A stretch of DNA of 64,000 nt from Bidens hawaiensis (lineage: Eukaryota > Streptophyta > Magnoliopsida > Asterales > Asteraceae), in assembly GCA_021521415.1 (NCBI GenBank), contig JAIQDT010001124.1:62001-126000 (forward strand), read 5' to 3'. The stretch's first letter is position 1. Each line of letters starts with the position of its first letter. This document shows positions 1 to 10,448 of the stretch, in pieces. The position numbers and the translations under genes are program-made. The notes beneath the pieces were generated by a model. It searched no databases, was not told where the DNA came from, and saw nothing but the letters and a program-made list of their open reading frames with translations.

Positions 1-755
1 CGCGTGCCTAACGTGTGAGTTATTAAGCTAATAAAGGCTTTTGATAAGTCATTGATGTGTATGGTAGCTTTCTATGATAAGTAAAAGTTTGAAGTGATAT
101 AAACTTAATCTACTAAACTTTTGTGTTGAGTCATTTTGAGAATGCATGCATGTCTCTAGGTACATCTCTCCGAATGATAGGCAGAAAAGTAATTACCCAG
201 ACATACACGAGCCCGTTAGTGACTTGATCGCCAAAAAAAAATTATTTCTGATTAATTAATTAAAATTATTTTTAAAGGCTTAAAGGGGCACTAGGGAACT
301 ACAGGGGTGGGGCATTCAAGTAAGTTCTAAACACCCTGAATGTAAGGCTTGTAAGTCCGGATGGCGTGTAAGTCCAACGTTCAACCTTAAAGCCTAAAAT
401 TTATTTTGTATAGAAAATTTCTTTGATCAAGCACTAGGGGGTTGGAGTGAAATTAGGGTGATCTGGGGAAAGCAAAATACGCTTTGAGAAGAGATAAGGG
501 GCTTCATGGGTCCATAAATGATGTCATTAGCTTTATGCCTAATTGAACCAAATCATATCACTAGAGCAATGAAAGTCATACTAAGTTCCAAATACCTGCC
601 ATCAACCTTTTCACTATGTCAGAATAACGCTGAAAATGGATCATTGTGAAAGTATCTTAATCAATATGATTTCATGTTCGGATCTTTTCTTAAAAAGAGT
701 TGCTCATTTTTAAACAGCTGAAATTTGATCCCAATATACGTTAAATGCTCTACAG
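1..755 (+). repeat. Noncoding spacer of outer element, repeated at 6208-7002
   Basis: This stretch matches 6208-7002 almost throughout in the same orientation, beginning with the shared phrase gcctaacgtgtga and ending near gttaaatgctct. It corresponds to the noncoding region between the end of pol and the downstream ORF in two members of one element family. It also holds direct sub-repeats with the words tgtaaggcttgtaagtcc and gcgtgtaagtccaacgtt. No ORF is supported. Confidence 0.8.
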
Positions 756-2505
756 ATGATTTTTTATTCACATTATCCACAACTGGTGAGATCTGTAGAG
801 ATGCTCGATTTGAAGAATTTGGGTCCTACTACTTTTGGTCTGATGAAACAATCAAGGAAGGGAACAAAGATTACATACCAGGGACTCCATCCCTTGGTAA
901 AATTCGGGAGATTTGCTGATCTTGAAGCTGCAGCTGCACCAATCGTTGCTGAGGAGCACGTGACTCCGGTTTGAAGGCCAGCTGCACCGACCTTCGAACT
1001 ATCCTCTGACGATGAACCAAACTGTCCTCCGCCATCTACGGCGAGAACTGAATCTCATGTACCTCCTGAAACACCCGTACCAACATCCGCTCAGATCGAA
1101 GAAATCAAAGCAAAGCTCCAGTCGACTGCATTGAGACCTCCTCAATCAATCACTGTGAAACATGAAGAAGAGCTATAAGAGGAAGCGGACACCGGTCTCG
1201 TACCACGTAAAAGAAGGAAGAGAGATCCTAGACCGGGTGTCCTGATAAATGAGGCTTCAACTACAACAACACCAACAGAAACAACAACACAACCAGCAAC
1301 ACCAACAACAGCTCCAACTGTATCTGCTGCATCACCACCACCAGTTCAATCACCACCGCCAGCTCAATCTCCACCACTTGAGTCAGTTATTCAACCTCAG
1401 GTGGCACCAAGTCCTGTTCATGATCCACAATCTTCTCAAGATCTGTTATTTGATGACATCTTTCCAGATTTTGACTTTGAAACTCATGTTGAATCCACTT
1501 TTGGACCCTCAGGACCATCCGATCCGGTTGGTCAAGGGAGTTCCAGTGCGTCAGAGAAGGTGGCCCAAATTCTTGCCATGCAAGACAAATTTCTTCAAGA
1601 CAAGGGCAAAGGCATAGCATTAAAGCAAGCACTAGTTGATATACATGCTCTGCAATAGCGGGTTTTTGAATTGGAGCAAGACTCGGTTGTCAAAGATGTT
1701 CGACTTCAAAAGCTAGAAGCAAGCAACTTAGACAGGATTCCAAGATTAAAAAGCTTCAAGCTAGTATGGGAGGCCTCACTGCCCTTTACTATGATCTCCA
1801 ACAAAGGCTTGTGAGTAAATTTGGAGATGAATTCAAAAGTGCTGACGAAAGCGAGAACGGTCAAACAGCTCAAGATGAGTTTCGTCCAGCTTCAGACATT
1901 GAGACTTCTGCGGGTCTACAACGATATATGTCTGCTCCGCCTAGAACCACCGAAAAACAACAAAGACTTATACGAAAAACTCTGATTCACAAAAACTCAA
2001 ATCAGAATGTAACTTCATCTAATCATCCGGAGAAGTTTGTTGTTGAGCTTCAAAAGGGGTTCTCTGATAAATACAGCGATCGTTCTGGGGTTGTGTCATG
2101 GGGATTTGACGTTGACAAACATATGTGGTGGGTTAAAAGGAAGTCTGGAGGACTTGAGTATTACAAGAAGATAAAGGACTTCGGTTCATGGACAAGGGTG
2201 GACTTAAGTGAATTGATCAAGGCACCTTTCCATAACCCAAGTAACGAGTCAAAGGCCACTAACTTCTGGATGTACTTGAGCAATCAAGTTGAGAAAGGGT
2301 TTCCTTCGATGCCTACTGCTGAATATTTTGTGAAAAAGGCCAAGGGTGTTCTCGATCCGCGTACTGGAAAGACGATGATGAATGTAATGTGGCCACCCGC
2401 CAAGAAAGCTACATCAATTCCTCTGAACTCAAGACTACCTGATGGTGTTCTTGAAGGCATGAAGTTTTGGACTTATGACGGTGAGACCGCAACAATTATC
2501 ATTCG
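756..2505 (+). pseudogene. Downstream (env-position) ORF of outer Sirevirus-like element, 5' portion
   Basis: One frame runs from 756 to about 1755 with in-frame stops near 972, 1176 and 1656. A frameshift near 1740-1766 then joins it to an open frame at 1766-2505. The product has YQGLHPLVKFGRFAD near its start, matching the counterpart at 7325 and resembling QYTGPRPGPKFGLFEE in the copy near 54.0 kb. A proline/threonine-rich and acidic linker follows, then a C-terminal domain with WWVKRKSGGLEYY (about 2128) and the signature FWTYDGETATIII at the 2505 break. The N-terminal MYPRF domain is missing. The reading continues at 8239 after the nested element. The function is unknown; products of this family occupy the envelope position in Sireviruses, but no clear membrane protein signature is seen here. 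Confidence 0.72.
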
Positions 2506-2872
2506 TGTTGGGTCATATTTCTGGTTTATGCTTTGTATATTGGGCTTATTGTTGGGCAACACTATGTAAATCGAAATCAAGGGATTTGGTGGGCTTTACA
2601 TGTATTGGGCCTAGGTTAGTAGTCTATATATAGGATGTATGTTTACATTTGTAGGGTTGCTAGCTGGTTGGTTGTTCGTTCATTTTTTGATTATTCAACC
2701 GTGTAAGTTAAGGGCTTAAGCATCCGACGTATAATATACGTGTATTTTGAAGCTTCTTTGTGTGTTTTGTTTGTGTTCTTTATTGCCTCATAGAATCAGC
2801 TTAGCGATTAGTTTCTGCCTAATCATCAAGTATATTAATATCACATTGAAAGATCCGTTCTCGGAACTTACA
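2506..2872 (+). repeat. 5' LTR of nested Sirevirus-like element
   Basis: It starts TGTTGGGTCA and ends GGAACTTACA, and aligns along its length with 7875-8238. It is followed two bases later by a tRNA primer site and preceded by the target duplication ATTCG. It is related but clearly divergent from the LTR of the host element at 8500-8854. Confidence 0.92.
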
Positions 2873-2874
2873 AT

Positions 2875-2886
2875 TGGTATCAGAGC
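2875..2886 (+). other. Primer binding site (initiator Met tRNA type)
   Basis: The bases TGGTATCAGAGC match the canonical plant copia primer binding site complementary to the 3' end of initiator methionine tRNA. They sit two bases inside the 5' LTR. Confidence 0.93.
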
Positions 2887-3587
2887 CTATAGACCTATTC
2901 TAGGCTCGGTCATTGGTGATATCAAGGATTCTGTTTTTTGATCTAAGAAGGTTTCCCGTGTTGAAGGTTTCTGGATCTCGAAGAAGGGTGTTCTTCGTGT
3001 TCTTCGGGTGAGGAAGGCTGAATTCAGAATAGATTTTGGTATATCTTGCATTTAATTTGAATCCCATCTTTCTCGGGATTTAGTTAAATATTCAAGAATT
3101 ACCATATCTTTGTCTATTCTTAGTTGTCGGGTTGAATTTGAAGTTTTGGGAAGATTTCAAAGTTCACGTTCTGCAGTCAAGGTTTTTAGGGACATTCTCA
3201 AGTTCTCTGGCTAAATTCATTGTTCTTGGGTTCAATTCATCATTCTCAGGAAAGTTTCAACAGTTCTCGGTGTTTTTTTTGTTTTCGGGAAGTCTTTCGG
3301 TGTTCTCTGGTGGATTTCAGCATTCTCGGGAAGCATTCTGTGTTCTCGGGCAAGTTACAGAGTTCTAGGCTTGTTTTTCTTATTTTCGGTCAAGTTTCAG
3401 GGTTCTCGGGATAGTTCTCTTGCTTTCCGGTTCTCTGGTTGAGTCAGCAATTCTCGAGTCTTTATTCGGGTTCATGGGTAACTAATTGGGTTCTCGGATA
3501 GACGGGTCAATCCTTGGGTTTTCTGTTTACACTTGGGCTCTCTGTTGGGCCTTCTGTTCATCTGGGCCTGTCATCTGAGGTAATTTC

Positions 3588-5104
3588 ATGGCCTTCACTT
3601 TCACTAAATTCTCTGAGGTAAGTCCTGTATTATGTTCTCAATCATGTATTGATAAAGTGGGACTGTTAAAAATTCACTATAGTAATCTACTTAGAGAAAT
3701 GGAGGAAATTAAATATGAAAATACTACCCTTAAGAAACTGGAAAAGGCATTAAAAGAGAAAATAGAGGCACAACAAAAGGATTTTTCAAAACTTCAATCT
3801 GATTTCAGCACAAAATGCTGTCACCTCCTTGATACTAGAAAGAAAATTGATGAACTAACCGCTGAGTTAGATGCATCAAAGTTGGAGAAGACCAAATTAA
3901 CTAATAAATTTCAAAATGCTGAATTCAATTTTAAAAAATTTGATATCTCTAGCATTGTTGTTGAGTCAATGATAGAAAACCAGTTGAAATGGAAAGAGAA
4001 TAAGGGTGTGGGCATTGGGTACAACATGGTTCCCCCACCATACAACGACAATTACACTGGCTTCCTCTTACTAAAGAAGAGGAAGAAAAAGGAAAAGTGT
4101 ACGCGGTATGGTAAGTCAACTGCAACAGGCAAAAGTATGGTTGGTCCAGTTACGGCAACTGAATCAATATCTGGGGTGAACGATTCTAATGTGTTTACTC
4201 AATGTGCAGATAAAGTAAAAGTTGAGGATTGGACTGATGAGGATGATGATTCACCTATAAATCCTCATGTTTCGTTGAATCTACCTGTTTCGAATACTGT
4301 TGCTACAAATGTTTGTGTGGGATCTGGTTTTAAGAGCAAGTTCAATCGTTCTGACACTTTTCCTAGAACTTCAAAAGACAGTGATCTGTCTTTTAATAAA
4401 ATTGATGAACTTAAAAAACAACTTAAACAATCGTCAATTAAATTTGTGAAAGAAAGAGGTTCTTGTAATACTAAAAGTGAGGTCTCCAATAAAAAATCCA
4501 AAGATGTAAAGGCAAGTTCACACAACGGTGCAAGACCGGAAATCGGCCACAATGAATTTTACGTGTGAAACAAACTTGTTTCAACTGTGGCATTCCCGGT
4601 CACATTGCTAGAAATTGTTCTCGTCTCCTGTATGTTCCATATTACAGATGCCATCAGAGGACTATGCCTCAAAATACCTACAAGAATTTTAACTCGAATA
4701 AAACGAGGTATTATAACGCAAAGCCCTCTGACGATGACTGGAGGAGAAACAAGGCTGACAGGTCAAGTTCCCATTAGACCAAGCCTATTACGGTTCAAAA
4801 GCAGAACGGAAACTCGGCTTCGCCTCTGAGACCCAAGTGGGCCTTAGAATTGAAATCGTTCAAAAGGTCAAAGTCAAATGTGTATTCCATTCGCAAACCG
4901 GTGACGAAGCCAACCGTCTGTATAAACAATAGAGCTTTAAAACCTAAATACAGTTGGTTGCCTAAGTCTCCGGTGACCAAGTCTTCAAAGCCTTCCTGTT
5001 CGATTTATGATAATCAGGAAGATATGTCATGGCAACTCGTGACACGGTTAAACAAGTCAGGTTTACCCAGAATGACTATGGACTGGGTACCTAAGACTAA
5101 CTAA
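3588..5104 (+). pseudogene. Sirevirus-like gag remnant with zinc knuckle
   Basis: An open stretch at 3588-4568 codes a lysine/glutamate-rich coiled-coil region (KLEKALKEKIEAQQK, then KKIDELTAELDASK). A frameshift at about 4565 leads into a CCHC zinc knuckle, CFNCGIPGHIARNC, at about 4576-4620. The tail continues in pieces to 5104 and includes SWLPKSP and DWVPK motifs. This matches the C-terminal half of Sirevirus Gag, which packages RNA in virus-like particles. The N-terminal capsid-like part is absent. The leader at 2887-3587 holds repeated short phrases such as ttctcggg and no supported gene. Confidence 0.8.
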
Positions 5105-5140
5105 TCTAGCAAACCGTGCAGGAATAGCTATGGAGGAACA

Positions 5141-5262
5141 TTATCAGACCATGGTATGTTGATAGTAGTTGTTCCAGGCACATGACAGGTGACATCTCTC
5201 AGTTGCACGACATTCAAATTTTTAATGGAGGGGATGTTTCCTTTGCGGGATGAGAGAAGGAA
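5141..5262 (+). pseudogene. Aspartic protease fragment, active-site glycine lost
   Basis: The frame reads PWYVDSSCSRHMTGDISQL. Copia proteases in this position normally have D-S/T-G (WYVDSGCSRHMTG-like), so the catalytic triplet here is D-S-S. A stop follows at about 5255, and the integrase and RT that should come next are missing. A few decayed codons then lead to the RNase H end at 5341. Confidence 0.75.
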
Positions 5263-5340
5263 AAGATTACACGGAAGGGTGTAAGAGAATGTTGTTCATA
5301 GGTCATATGGATATAACATCAATTGCTGGATTACGGTTTG

Positions 5341-5594
5341 CAATTTCTTGACACTCCCATTTTTGTGATAATGATGCTGCTATTGCTATTATTAAAAATC
5401 CTGTTTAGCATGCCAAAACCAAGCACATTGACATCAAAGTCCATTTTATTCATGAGTTTTACGACCAGAAACTGATTCATCTTGAACAAGTCCACACCGA
5501 TAATAATGTGGCGGACTTATTTACAAAACCGGTCGGAACAGCCAGGTTCAATGTGCTTGTGGGATTTCTTAAGATGCTACGTTTTGATGACTGA
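5341..5594 (+). pseudogene. RNase H C-terminal fragment of nested element
   Basis: The frame encodes CDNDAAIAI, then HAKTKHIDIK (after one stop at about 5407), HFIHEFY, VHTDNNVADLFTKPV and a terminal FLKMLRFDD before TGA at 5592. These are the conserved last blocks of copia RNase H, which degrades the RNA template. The jump from protease to this block shows an internal deletion of integrase and RT. A purine-rich tract at 5661-5680 follows, as in Sireviruses with several polypurine tracts. A (GT)n microsatellite lies at 5692-5730. Confidence 0.85.
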
Positions 5595-7285
5595 GTATTT
5601 TTTAGGTTAAATTTTGTACATAAATGTTTTTCTGATTTTATCATAAATTCTGTACAAATTTAGGGGGAGAAAAAGAAAAATACAAAAAGAGTGTGTGTGT
5701 GTGTGTGTGTGTGGTGTGTGTGTGTGTGTTCTTAATTAAAAAATAATAAAAAAATATGTTTTGTTCCTTTGCTTAAAATCATGCCGGTTACTCAAGTTCA
5801 ACGGACATATTTCATATATTTGGTCCTGTCATCAATTCTTGACTCGCAGGATAGCCATTAACCTTAGGGCTGAAAGTGACCGGGGCAACTGAACATACAT
5901 GAAAATTTTTAAAAATTGTTTTTATTTAACTATCGTTTTAAGTTCTCTCACTGAAAATTATGTCGGCCGCCTAAAGTTTGAGGGACACATTTTATGTGTT
6001 TGGTCCTATCGTCTACTTGTACACTCATAGGATAGCAATTTACCTAAAAACTGAAGGTAACTAGGGTGATTGAATTTCAAAATTGTCTTCAGGTTCATCA
6101 TCTGGGAAGTGATATTATTATTCAACTAAAAGCTGTTTAGAAGCTTTAAATATTTTCAAATGAAAATTGATCCAACCTTTAAGAAATGATAGATAAATTG
6201 ATTTTGTGTGCCTAACGTGTGAAGTTATTAGGCTAAAAAGGCTTTTGAATAGTCATTGATGTGTATGGTAGTTTTTCATGATAATTAAAAGTTTGAAGTG
6301 ATATAAACTAAATCTTCTAAACTTATTGTGGTGAGTCATTTTGAAGATGCTTTGCATGTCTCTAGATACATCTCTTCGAATGATAAGCAGAAAAGTAATT
6401 ACCCAGACATACACGATCCCATTAGTGTCTTGATCACCAAATATATTATATTTCATTTAAGCTAAAAAAAATTATGATGTAAATATATATGAAAATTATT
6501 GTCATTCAAATTTGTTTTTCAAAAGCTTAAAGGGGTCTCGGGGAACTACAGGGGTGAGGCATTCAAGTAAGTCATAAACACCCTGAATGTAAGGCTTGTA
6601 AGTCCGGATGGCGTGTAAGTCCAACGTTCAACCTTAAAGCTTAAAAATTTTTTTGTATAAAGAAAATTATTTGATCAAGCACTAGGGGGTTGGAATCAAA
6701 TTGGGGTGATCTGGGGAAAGCAAAATACGCTTTGAGAAGAGATAAGGGGTGTCTTAAGTCCATAAGTGATGTTCATATAAGCTTTATGCCTAATTGAACC
6801 TAATCATATCACTGACGCAATGAAAGTCATACTAAGTTTCAAATACCTACAATCAACCTTTTCACTATGTCAAAATAACGCTGAAAATGGATCATTGTAA
6901 AAGTATCTTAATCAATATGATTTCATGTTCGGATCTTTTCTTAAAAAGAGTTGTTCATTTTTAAACAGCTGAAATTTGATCCCAATATATGTTAAATGCT
7001 CTGAAGGCTGGATAGGTAAATTAATTTTGTTTTTAAGTTTAGTTTTATTCTATTTTATTTTTAATTTAACTTTATTTTTATTTACCTCATATTTACTCAT
7101 GTTGAAACTAATATCTTTAAGAATCATTTTTCACATGAATCGGGATTGTTTTTAGATTATGAAATTTGACGGTTGCTGGTCTTGACCTTTGGGCCATTAT
7201 GTTTGGCCCAGCATGTTCCAAATGTCTGTTCTCGGCCCATCTGGGTTCTCGGCCTAGATGGATATATCTAAGAAGTTCAAAAGGT
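5595..7285 (+). other. Noncoding spacer between pol remnant and downstream ORF
   Basis: It holds a purine-rich tract, a (GT)n run, two related segments near 5760-5900 and 5940-6060 sharing the idea of a ttggtcctrtc block, and the 6208-7002 copy of the spacer seen at 1-755. No gene is supported. The segment 7003-7285 is absent from the outer copy, or replaced there by coding sequence. Confidence 0.6.
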
Positions 7286-7850
7286 TTTGTTTACAGATTT
7301 GATTAAGTTTGGAAATGAGTCAAAGTGGTTTATCAAGGTCTTCATCCATTGGTTAAGTTTGGAAGATTTGCTGAGATCGAGGAAGATGTTGATGCTGCTG
7401 GTGCAGCTATAGCTGTGGAACATGTGGTTCCTGCTCAAAGGCACGTCACTGCCTTTGAGACCTTGTCTGATGATGATGAGTCGGATAGTTCTTTATCACA
7501 ACATATGGAGACTGAACATCAAGTACAATAGTCAGTACCTACTGCTGAGCAAGTTAGAAAGTTTGAAGCGTTCAAAGAAAAGCTCCAGTCAACTGCATTG
7601 AAGCCTCCTCAATCAGTCGTTGTGACACATGTTGAAGATGATATTGAAGAAGAGCCAGCCACCGATCTTATTCCACGCAAACGACGAAAGAAAGATTCAA
7701 GACTGGGTGTGCGGGCTAGTGATGTCATACCAACTACTCAACCAACTGTTGCTGAGCCTGTTACTGTTGAAGCTCAGACAGCTCAAGGCCCATCTAATGC
7801 TGCTCAACAAACTCAAGAATAGATTTTTGAAAATATTCTCTAGCACGAAT
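7286..7850 (+). pseudogene. Shortened downstream ORF of nested element
   Basis: The frame at 7325 starts with YQGLHPLVKFGRFAE, the same block as at about 873 in the outer element. An acidic stretch, a stop at 7529, an RKRRKK basic patch near 7670 and a stop at 7820 follow. The coding sequence then reaches the PPT-like aaaccaatggagaga after only about 30 bp. The coiled-coil and C-terminal domains found in the outer copy are deleted. The product is unknown. Confidence 0.65.
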
Positions 7851-7874
7851 AAAGAAATAAACCAATGGAGAGAT

Positions 7875-8238
7875 TGTTTGGTCGTATTTGTGGTTTATGC
7901 TTTGTATATTGGGCTTATTGTTGGGCTACACTATGTAATCGAAATCAAGGGATTCGGTGGGCTTTGCATATTGGGCCTAGGTTAGTAGTCTATATATAGA
8001 ATATATGTTTACATTTGTAGGGTTGCTAGCTGGTTGGTTGTTCGTTCATTTTTTGATTATTCAACCATGTAAGTTAAGGGCTTAAGCACCCGACGTATAA
8101 TATACGTGTGTTTTGAAGCTTCTTTGTGTGTTTTGCTTGTGTTCTTTATTGCCTCATAGAATCATCTTGGTGATTAGTTTCCGCCTAATCATCGAGTATA
8201 TTGATATCACATTGAAAGATCCGTTCTCGGGACTTACA
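7875..8238 (+). repeat. 3' LTR of nested Sirevirus-like element
   Basis: It starts TGTTTGGTCG and ends GGGACTTACA, aligning with 2506-2872. It is preceded by a degenerate polypurine tract and followed by the target duplication ATTCG. Confidence 0.92.
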
Positions 8239-8664
8239 ATTCGTTTAAAGAAGGGATCGTTTAGATTTGTTGATCCACAAGACTTACTTCGCTTTGGTGA
8301 ACAAGACATCAAGACGCTTAGTGGGTTTCAAATCACCGCTATGCCCCTGTATGAACCTGCTGCCAAAGAATACACACGTATGGTGGGATCGATAATACGT
8401 ACAAAATTGTGGGCTGGAGCTTATAGGGAGGCTGATAAAGAAGCCGATGCAGAGATACTCGAACATGAAGACAAGTCAAGCAATAAACCAAGGGGGGAAT
8501 GTTGGGCTACAATAAATGGTTTATGCTTTTATATATGTTGTTGGGCTTTCTTTTGTAAACCGAAAAGGGTTTTCGGTGGGCTTGTGATTGTGTTGGGCTT
8601 AGGTATGATATATGTCTATAAATACCATGCATTTCACCTTGTAAATGGTTGGCCATTTTGTTAG
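8239..8664 (+). pseudogene. Downstream ORF of outer element, 3' portion
   Basis: After the nested element the ORF resumes with a block containing FVDPQDLLRFGEQDIKTL. This is equivalent to VYDPMHLVNLSQADLKML in the intact copy at 59917-62622. It then codes AKEYTRMVGSII and a charged tail. No stop occurs before the LTR: the frame runs across the PPT and into the LTR to 8664, ending in a hydrophobic stretch. The LTR-encoded tail may be fortuitous. The reading across the 2505/8239 junction is consistent with a single ancestral ORF. Confidence 0.75.
8486..8499 (+). other. Polypurine tract of outer element
   Basis: The run aaccaaggggggaa lies directly before the LTR start TGTTGGGC at 8500. This is where second-strand priming takes place in LTR retrotransposons. 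Confidence 0.85.
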
Positions 8665-8854
8665 TATTGAAGCCGTGACATTGTGTAACTCTTAAGGGCT
8701 TAAGCACTCGACTATTATATAGTGTGTTTTGAAGCCTTTCTTGTGTGTTCTTATTGCTATTATCATTCACGTATTGAATCAACACGTTGTTATTTTCCGC
8801 ATTTCATCGTGTATTTGGTATCACATTGCAAGATTCTCCAACCCGGGACTTACA
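8500..8854 (+). repeat. 3' LTR of outer Sirevirus-like element
   Basis: This 355-bp LTR has TG...CA ends (TGTTGGGCTA to GGGACTTACA). It aligns with the 2506 and 7875 LTRs in the tgggctta, gtctataaata and aagggcttaagca blocks, but with many differences. The region 8855-9184 to its right shows no supported feature. Confidence 0.88.
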
Positions 8855-9184
8855 CTGTCGTAGATCACATATTGAAAAGTATTTATTATGGCAAATTGTA
8901 GATTTTCTATTTCAGATTTATTGGTTATTTAAGCAAGCAAATGTATACTACAAAAGCCATCTTTTAGGACGTCGAAATTCATTTAATATTACGAATTCAA
9001 TCCGGTTAGGTTCACAGAAGTAAAGTGACATGCAACATGAATTTGAAAAAGAGAGAGATAGATCATTTCCAACTAATTACAGAATGCAAATCTTATCTAG
9101 AAGAATGCGACACCACTAGGGTATGCCTGCTTTTACGAACTGATATTCAACTTATGTAATGGCTTAATTCATAAGATAATGTTT

Positions 9185-9399
9185 TTCCGGAAAATTTTCC
9201 GAGTGGTCAGGAGGTCTTGCCATAAGGCTTTTCTTATGGGGGTCTCGGGTTCGAATTCAAAAAATGTATGGCATTAAAAGGATGAGAACACTTTTCTAGG
9301 ATCGAACTTGGGTAAGAAGAGATTAGTAAGTGTTAATGACCCTTTGGTCTCAGACCGCTGCCACCAAGAGTCCAATCTAATTTCACTATAAAAAAAAGG
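9185..9399 (+). mobile_element. tRNA-derived SINE candidate
   Basis: The bases ccgagtggtcaggagg (9199-9214) resemble a Ser/Leu-type tRNA A box. The bases gggttcgaattc (9247-9258) are a good B box, about 48 bp downstream, as in RNA polymerase III promoters with a long variable arm. The body ends in a short A run at 9390-9397. No acceptor-stem pairing is visible, so it is not a functional tRNA gene. A clear target duplication was not found, so the ends are approximate. Confidence 0.55.
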
Positions 9400-9734
9400 A
9401 TGAACTAATCGTTCTTAAACTTATAGTACTCTCATGAATTGGTAGTGGGAGTACACAATTATCTCAAGAAGATTAGATTCTTGTAACTTGAGTAGATAAG
9501 TAAAGGTGATAAAAGCAAAGCGTATGGGGGCATCCAATCAGGCATATATTGCACAGTTTTTAACTAAGGTGTCCAATTATATTGTGTGAATAAATAAAAA
9601 ACGGAACTTGAACACAAGGCCCTTAAGGCCAGATGATTTCGAAACCATAAGGATTTTTAACCGGATAAAACCGACTTAAAACATATTTTTTACATGTGCT
9701 AGCGCTACTAGCAGCGTACGCTAAGCCACATCAA
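9400..9734. other. Intergenic, nothing recognised
   Basis: AT-rich sequence without a supported ORF. It ends in a short GC-richer patch (gtgctagcgctactagcagcgtacgc) that is the target of the solo LTR insertion. Confidence 0.6.
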
Positions 9735-9739
9735 CATTC

Positions 9740-10048
9740 TGAAGAATAATCTTGAATTATTAATAAAGTTGAGGGTTTATTTTGTAAGTTTATTTTAATA
9801 TGGATTATTCTAGAATAAGTTTGCCTTGTTTCCCAAGTTAGGTTTGGCTTGAAAAGCAAGTTTAGTTAATCTATAAATAGGGGTCTAGATTATTAGTTTT
9901 ATTTGAGAGAGCAAGAGGAGTCTCTTCTCCATGTAAGTTTGTTATGTTCGTGAAGTTCGTTTGATTATATGAAAAGAGTCGAGGGTTGTCACCCCAATAT
10001 CTTGTGTTCGTTTGTTTAATCTGATTGTTTGATCTGTCTGGGCCAACA
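9740..10048 (+). mobile_element. Solo LTR with 5-bp target duplication
   Basis: The 309-bp unit begins TGAAGAATAATC and ends TGGGCCAACA (TG...CA). It is flanked on both sides by CATTC (9735-9739 and 10049-10053). It contains a TATA-like ctataaatagggg at about 9870 and no coding sequence. This is the signature of an LTR left after recombination between the two LTRs of a retrotransposon. The family was not identified. The + orientation is chosen from the TATA box. Confidence 0.88.
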
Positions 10049-10053
10049 CATTC

Positions 10054-10440
10054 CACGCCGCTTTCCTGCTATACGGTTACGTCACCAAAACGTGGCTGAA
10101 ACCGTTACCAGCGTACGACCAATTTCGGGGTACCTATTCCCAAGACCAATTTCGCTTCAAAATTCCCTTGCGTGAGTTGCGTCCATCCTGCTCACTTGTG
10201 ATCTGCTTCTTTCCCTTCAATTATTCCTTCGTATGAAGCCCAGTTGCCAGCCCAATAGAATACATGCTACACTATATCAGCCCAGTATTTAATTTGATTT
10301 GTGAGCACAAGCCTTTTTAGTTTTTGTCCCTTAATTGCACATTTGCACCTGCATCGTAAGTGTCAATACATCTATGATATATATATATATATATAAACGA
10401 AACCCTTAAAATCTTATGTGTCGGGATGTGGTCACTCTCC
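10054..10440. other. Intergenic with short AT microsatellite
   Basis: Unannotated sequence with a (TA)n run at about 10376-10394. No ORF or RNA gene is supported. Confidence 0.5.
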
Positions 10441-10448
10441 TTTTTTAT

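Larger units (their letters stand above)
2506..8238 (+). mobile_element. Internally deleted Sirevirus-like copia element nested in the outer element
   Basis: The element is bounded by LTRs of 367 and 364 bp (2506-2872 and 7875-8238) and flanked by the direct repeat ATTCG at 2501-2505 and 8239-8243. This is the 5-bp duplication expected of copia integration. A PBS complementary to initiator-Met tRNA follows the 5' LTR. Inside are a gag remnant, the start of protease, the C-terminal end of RNase H, a noncoding spacer and a shortened downstream ORF. Integrase and nearly all of RT are missing, so it cannot move on its own. The insertion falls inside the homologous downstream ORF of the outer element. 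Confidence 0.93.
1..8854 (+). mobile_element. Outer Sirevirus-like Ty1/copia element, 3' part (5' end outside window)
   Basis: The right end is defined by a 3' LTR (8500-8854) directly preceded by a purine-rich tract. To its left are a decayed downstream ORF (756-2505, continued at 8239-8499) and a long noncoding stretch (1-755). The ORF is interrupted by a second element of the same family at 2506-8238. The order noncoding spacer, extra ORF, PPT, LTR is what is known for Sirevirus copia elements carrying an ORF downstream of pol. Gag and pol of this copy would lie left of the window. The lineage assignment is inference from ORF order and from the zinc-knuckle and RNase H remnants in the nested relative. 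Confidence 0.8.

Noticed and set aside
1249..1617. Gln/His-rich 122-codon frame
   Set aside because: It lies in a CAA/CAC-rich stretch of the Pro/Thr linker of the outer element's ORF in another frame.
9199..9258. Possible tRNA-Ser/Leu gene
   Set aside because: A and B boxes are present but no acceptor stem or anticodon arm pairs; better explained as a SINE.
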